Source: Thermoleophilia bacterium (lineage in GTDB: Bacteria; Actinomycetota; Thermoleophilia; BMS3ABIN01). Taken from it: a DNA stretch of 35,292 bases. The notes under the pieces were generated by a model. The model had not been told where the DNA came from. It ran no database searches and saw nothing but the letters and a program-made list of their open reading frames with translations. This document shows, in pieces, positions 31,249-35,292 of the stretch. Positions within the stretch are counted from its first letter, which is position 1. Each line of letters opens with the position of its first letter. Where the stretch lies: contig JACWAM010000104.1 in the NCBI GenBank assembly GCA_014874265.1, forward strand, positions 1 to 35,292. Direction: 5' to 3'. The position numbers were made by a program, and so were the translations under genes.

Positions 31249-32511
31249 TTAAGCTTCCGCTTCCGGTCCTTCCGGCTCGCGGTTAAGCACGTTGGCCGCC
31301 TTGTGTGGCTCCCCTTCGATGCGGGGGGCCGTATATTCCTCAAACTTGATGTAAGGATTGCTGCGCGGCTGCCTCACCATCTGTGGATTCGGCTCGAGGC
31401 CAACGCCATCGAGGAAGGTCCCCAGCCCGACACGGTCGATAAATTCGCCGACCCGCTCGTGCTCGAGGCCGTGCTCGCCCCAGAAATCCCAGATTCGCTC
31501 GACGATGGCGCAGAACGTTTCGTAATCCTCATCAGTCTCCAGTTTGAGAAACGGAACCAGGGCCGAAGCAAGCATGTCGCCGTTGCGCACGGTGCGTTTG
31601 CCGCCGATGAGCAGGGTAACGCCACGATCGTTTCCCGGCGCCAGGGCGCCATGCATCACGTTGATGCAGTGCATGCAGCGAACGCAGTTACGATCGTCAA
31701 TCTCCATCCGGTCGCCTACCAGCCGCATGCAGAGCGTCGGGCAACGCGAAGTGACATTGCCGATCACCCAATCTGCCCCTTTTCCCGCGACGAACTCCTC
31801 AACCACTTCCTGATTAATTTGAATGTTGTCGCGCCAGGTGCCGATGACCGGCATGTCCGAACGCGAGGTGGCGTTAGAGCAGTCATTGGCGCATCCCGAC
31901 AGCTTGAATTTGTATTTGTAGGGAAACTCCGGCCGGTGCAGATAACCGATGTACTTGTCCGTCAGATACTTGGTCAGCTTCAGCGTGTCATAACATGACA
32001 TCTCACAGCGCGCCGGCCCGATGCAGCAGGGAATGGTCCGCATGCCATTGCCGGAGCCGCCAATATCCCAGCCGTCTTCCATGAGCACCTCGGCGGCTTC
32101 GAACAGCTTCTCATTGTCGTATCCGAGCAGGAGGATGTCGCCGGTCATCCCATGCAGTTGGAGGATGCCGGCGCCGTACTCTTCACTGATGTCCGCCAGC
32201 TGCCTGAGCGCCGCGGTCGAGTAGACAAAGGCCGGGGGCTCGATCACCCGGATCGTGTGAAACTGGGCCACATCCGGAAGCTTGTCGCCCAGATTGGAGT
32301 AACGGGCGATGACACCGCCGCCGTAGCCGGCTACGTTGAGGACAGTGCCGCGCCAGAAGTCCCAGCGGTTTTCATAAGATTCCTCCAGCTGCTCAAGCAA
32401 CTGGTTCAACTTCGGGTTGCGCTGCGCCTGATCCTTGAGATCCTTGACAAAGCTGGGCCAGGGACCTGTTTCCAGCTCGTCAAGCAGCGGCAGCTTCAGC
32501 TCATCTGACAC
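31249..32511 (-). CDS. dsrA: Dissimilatory sulfite reductase alpha subunit (module 2)
   Basis: 420 aa; CCIGPARCEMSCYDT (CX5C) and LSGCANDCSNATSRSD (CX3C), ferredoxin CVRCMHCINVMHGAL. Confidence 0.95.
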   Translation of the reverse strand: MSDELKLPLLDELETGPWPSFVKDLKDQAQRNPKLNQLLEQLEESYENRWDFWRGTVLNVAGYGGGVIARYSNLGDKLPDVAQFHTIRVIEPPAFVYSTAALRQLADISEEYGAGILQLHGMTGDILLLGYDNEKLFEAAEVLMEDGWDIGGSGNGMRTIPCCIGPARCEMSCYDTLKLTKYLTDKYIGYLHRPEFPYKYKFKLSGCANDCSNATSRSDMPVIGTWRDNIQINQEVVEEFVAGKGADWVIGNVTSRCPTLCMRLVGDRMEIDDRNCVRCMHCINVMHGALAPGNDRGVTLLIGGKRTVRNGDMLASALVPFLKLETDEDYETFCAIVERIWDFWGEHGLEHERVGEFIDRVGLGTFLDGVGLEPNPQMVRQPRSNPYIKFEEYTAPRIEGEPHKAANVLNREPEGPEAEA

Positions 32512-32781
32512 AAATTCTCCTTTCGTAAAACTCCTGCAAGCTGCGTCGAGTTGCCTTGATGCGTGGGAGATGTCCGAATTTTAACCGGTATTAGTGCTTT
32601 TTAAACTGGTGCAACAACTTGATCCAAGTTCAAAGTTCAAAAAATTTTTCAGTCATAAAATCAGAGGGGAACAGGTTTGACGAAATTTATCCGGAGCGAA
32701 GCCGAAGCGAGGCACCAATATCTGACATCCGGCTCATGAGGACGCCGCCTATGGCATTTGCAGCCAACCGTAGCAGAACGA

Positions 32782-32813
32782 ATGGGGCGCGGCCTGCGCA
32801 GGCCGCGCCCCAT
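32782..32813 (-). terminator. Hairpin separating the two dsr modules
   Basis: Perfect 14-bp stem atggggcgcggcct-gcgc-aggccgcgccccat, downstream of the 32838-34532 gene on the minus strand. Confidence 0.75.
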
Positions 32814-32837
32814 GAGACTACCCGATTGTTGCTGCTT

Positions 32838-34532
32838 TTACCCCATGTCAATATAGTTGCAGGGGCATTCCTCGGCGCACTTGGAGCAGCCGACACAGGA
32901 GTCGAGATAGAACTTGTAGTACTCGTGCTCGTGCGTGCGATTCTCGGGGAGCACCTTCTTGATCGCGTTGTACGAACAGAACGAGTAGCAGTTGCCACAA
33001 TCAAAGCACATGCCGCAGCTCAGACAGCGCTTGGTCTCTTCGAGGGCAACCTCATCCTGGAAGGTGGAGACGACCTCGGTGAAATTACTCTTGCGTTCAT
33101 CCGGCGACAGCGCCGCTTTCTGAGCCCGGTCGGCCGGCTGGTAATACGAAGCAGCCATATTATCGAACTTAACCACCTTCGCCGGGTACAGTTTGGGCAT
33201 CTCCTCGCCGCGGACATAGTAGTCGATCGCTTCAGCAGCCTTGCGGCCCAGGCCAATCGCTTCCGTAACCGTGCCCAGATGATTTGTGACATCGCCGCCG
33301 GCATAGACTCCCTCTTCGGAGGTCTGACCGGAAGCCTCATCCACGGTGATCCAGCCCCTCTCGTCCTTGAACGCCTCGATGCCGCCGAACTGCGGCCCCT
33401 GGCCGATCGCCGGCAGGACCATGTCGGCCTCGATGATAAACTCGGAGCCTTCCACCGGCTCCGGCCGCCGCCGGCCGCTGTCGTCCGGCTCGCCCAGTTC
33501 CATCTTGATGCACTTCAGACCCGTAACCTTGCCGCCGTCGCGGACGACCTCAACAGGTGCGGCCAGGTACTCGATGTGAATGCCCTCAGCCTCGGTGTCC
33601 TCGATCTCCTCTTCCTCAGCAGGCATCTCGTCACGGGTACGCCGGTACACGATCTGGGGCTCCGCGCCCATCCTGAGGGATGCGCGGGCCGCGTCTACGG
33701 CGCTGTTGCCGCCGCCGATGATCAGGACCTTCTTGCCCTTGACGTCAACAGCCTCGCCGCTGTTAACCATATTGAGAAATTCAACGGCGTTCATGACGCC
33801 TTCGCCCTCTTCACCGGGGATGCCGAGGTTCCAGCCCTCGTGCGCGCCGATACCGAGGAAGACGGCGTTATAGTCTTTCTTGACGTCGTCAATCGAAACA
33901 TCAGCGCCAACGCGCGTGCTGTACTTGATCTCGACGCCCAGTGCTTCCAAAGCCGCTACTTCGGCGTCCAGAATCTCTTCTGGCAATCTGTAGCTGGGGA
34001 TGCCGTAGCGAAGCATGCCGCCCGACTTCGGGAACGCCTCGAAAATCGTCACGGGATAGCCGCGGCGGGCCAGCTGAAACGCACAGGAAAGTCCGGCGGG
34101 ACCGGAACCGATGACCGCCACTTTTTCAGCATGCGCCTCGCCTTCGAGTTTCTCGTGCGCCAGTTTGCTGCTGATGCCAAAGTCGCCGATAAAACGCTCG
34201 ATCTGGTTAATTGAAAGAGCCTCATCCTTATACTGCCGGTTACAGTCCGTCTCGCAGAAATGCGGGCATACACGGCCCAGGACCGCCGGCAGCGGGTTGG
34301 TCTGGGTCAGCACGCGCCATGCCTTCTCGGTGGCGGCGGCCATATCCATCCCGTTATCCTCGCCCTGCGCAATCGACGTCAGGAAACCGCGAATGTCATT
34401 GTCGCTGGGACAGGCATTCTGGCAAGGCGGAATCTTGGCGACGTAGCTCGGCCGGAGGTGCGAACCCTCACGGCCACGGCTGTAAGTCGCCGCGCCGATC
34501 TCTCTTTTTCTTATCTTTAATACTACCGCCAT
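32838..34532 (-). CDS. DsrL-like/glutamate-synthase-small-subunit-like FAD oxidoreductase with ferredoxin domain (module 1)
   Basis: 564 aa; PCQNACPSDNDIRGFLTSIAQ, VIGSGPAGLSCAFQLARRGYPVTIFEA, C-terminal CLSCGMCFDCGNCYSFC...CVGCSKCAEECPCNYIDMG. Confidence 0.82.
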   Translation of the reverse strand: MAVVLKIRKREIGAATYSRGREGSHLRPSYVAKIPPCQNACPSDNDIRGFLTSIAQGEDNGMDMAAATEKAWRVLTQTNPLPAVLGRVCPHFCETDCNRQYKDEALSINQIERFIGDFGISSKLAHEKLEGEAHAEKVAVIGSGPAGLSCAFQLARRGYPVTIFEAFPKSGGMLRYGIPSYRLPEEILDAEVAALEALGVEIKYSTRVGADVSIDDVKKDYNAVFLGIGAHEGWNLGIPGEEGEGVMNAVEFLNMVNSGEAVDVKGKKVLIIGGGNSAVDAARASLRMGAEPQIVYRRTRDEMPAEEEEIEDTEAEGIHIEYLAAPVEVVRDGGKVTGLKCIKMELGEPDDSGRRRPEPVEGSEFIIEADMVLPAIGQGPQFGGIEAFKDERGWITVDEASGQTSEEGVYAGGDVTNHLGTVTEAIGLGRKAAEAIDYYVRGEEMPKLYPAKVVKFDNMAASYYQPADRAQKAALSPDERKSNFTEVVSTFQDEVALEETKRCLSCGMCFDCGNCYSFCSYNAIKKVLPENRTHEHEYYKFYLDSCVGCSKCAEECPCNYIDMG

Positions 34533-34634
34533 ATGGTTCTCCTTTGGTTCACGGGCGCTTGCCCACCAATTGCTTCGACGCGGACGAGCCGCTCCGGATT
34601 CAGCCTTGGAGTCAGCCCCTGCGATACCTTTCGA

Positions 34635-34883
34635 TTACTGATTTTCTGCAGCTTCCTTATGTGGCAGCTCGATGGAACTGCCGCCAAAGTAGCCGTAAAC
34701 CGTGCGCCCGGAATCCATCAAAATCTTGATGGCGGCCTTGACATCGGCGCGATTGACCTGGTCGCCATACTTGGCGGCCATGGCCTTCTGCAAATCGCCT
34801 GCCTTGACCTTTTTCTGCCCGGCGTTCTCAGCTACAATGGCGTAGCAATCTTCTGCCAGCTGCTCAACCGTTATATCCGCCAT
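34635..34883 (-). CDS. dsrD: DsrD-like winged-helix protein
   Basis: 82-aa ORF; length, position directly after dsrB, and a C-terminal YGYFGGSSIELPHK segment consistent with DsrD; SD AGGAGG upstream. Confidence 0.8.
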   Translation of the reverse strand: MADITVEQLAEDCYAIVAENAGQKKVKAGDLQKAMAAKYGDQVNRADVKAAIKILMDSGRTVYGYFGGSSIELPHKEAAENQ

Positions 34884-34897
34884 CCCAGAACCTCCTC

Positions 34898-35292
34898 CTA
34901 GTACCTGTTTTGAACGGACCTGTTGTAAGTCGTGCCCGCATGACGGAAATCATCAAGATGGTACTTAGTGAATTCAAGGCCGGTCAGATCGAAGAATTTC
35001 GGCCAACCGATGCGGTTGATCCACTCGCCGACACGCTCAAACGGCTTGGCGTTGGCGGCATAGACATCGACGATCTTCTTGACCGTTTCCGTTACTTCCG
35101 GCCAGCGAGGCGGATTGTTGGGAATGTAAGGCACGGCCAGCTTCGTGAACATCGGCTCAGTACGGGCGTTGGAAATCTTGCCGCCGACCCAGATGGAGAC
35201 GCCGTCGTTCAGCGGGTCCGCCAGCGGCATTGCCGGGCAGACCGTGAAGCAGTTGCCGCAGTACATGCATTTTTCCTCATCCACCTTGACCG
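34898..35292 (-). CDS. dsrB: Dissimilatory sulfite reductase beta subunit (module 1), C-terminal part, truncated by window edge
   Basis: VDEEKCMYCGNCFTVCPAMPL...SIWVGGKISNARTEP...IPNNPPRWPEVTETVKKIVDVYAANA; open through the window end. Confidence 0.92.
   Translation of the reverse strand, partial: VKVDEEKCMYCGNCFTVCPAMPLADPLNDGVSIWVGGKISNARTEPMFTKLAVPYIPNNPPRWPEVTETVKKIVDVYAANAKPFERVGEWINRIGWPKFFDLTGLEFTKYHLDDFRHAGTTYNRSVQNRY

Noticed and set aside
31233-31343. N-terminal extension of dsrB (MRNIRPPASKGSHTRRPTCLTASRKDRKRK...)
   Set aside because: Overlaps dsrA; a GTG at 31232 with AAGGAG SD gives the expected DsrB N-terminus.
32619-34214. 531-aa plus-strand ORF antisense to the DsrL-like gene
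   Set aside because: Shadow ORF from high-GC codon usage; the translation has no recognisable family and the minus strand encodes a clear flavoprotein.

Overview
The window is a GC-rich, probably actinobacterial chromosome segment. Nearly all genes lie on the minus strand. Actinobacterial-type integration host factor (mIHF) next to gmk/rpoZ/coaBC, together with WhiA, supports the taxonomic reading. From left to right it carries: (1) the uvrC-ogt-rapZ-yvcK-whiA-gap-pgk cluster; (2) a small His-rich membrane protein and a putative nucleoid protein with homing-endonuclease-associated-repeat-like domains and a long Lys/Ala/Pro tail; (3) coaBC, rpoZ, gmk, mIHF and a convergent lipoprotein; (4) the pyrimidine operon pyrR-pyrB-pyrC-carA-carB-pyrK-pyrD, preceded by a recognisable PyrR-binding loop and a short leader ORF that overlaps pyrR; (5) acs, which appears to lack an ATG/GTG/TTG start; (6) a BPL_N/glutamine-amidotransferase-like gene; and (7) a dissimilatory sulfite reductase (dsr) island. 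The dsr island is the most interesting part. It contains two dsr modules separated by a perfect 14-bp hairpin. Module 1 is dsrB (partial, cut by the window edge)-dsrD-dsrL-like. Module 2 is dsrA-dsrB-dsrL-like-(own promoter)-dsrE-dsrF-dsrH. Markers usually associated with sulfite reduction (DsrD) and with sulfur oxidation (DsrEFH, DsrL) therefore sit side by side. No tRNA, rRNA, CRISPR array or transposase was recognised.
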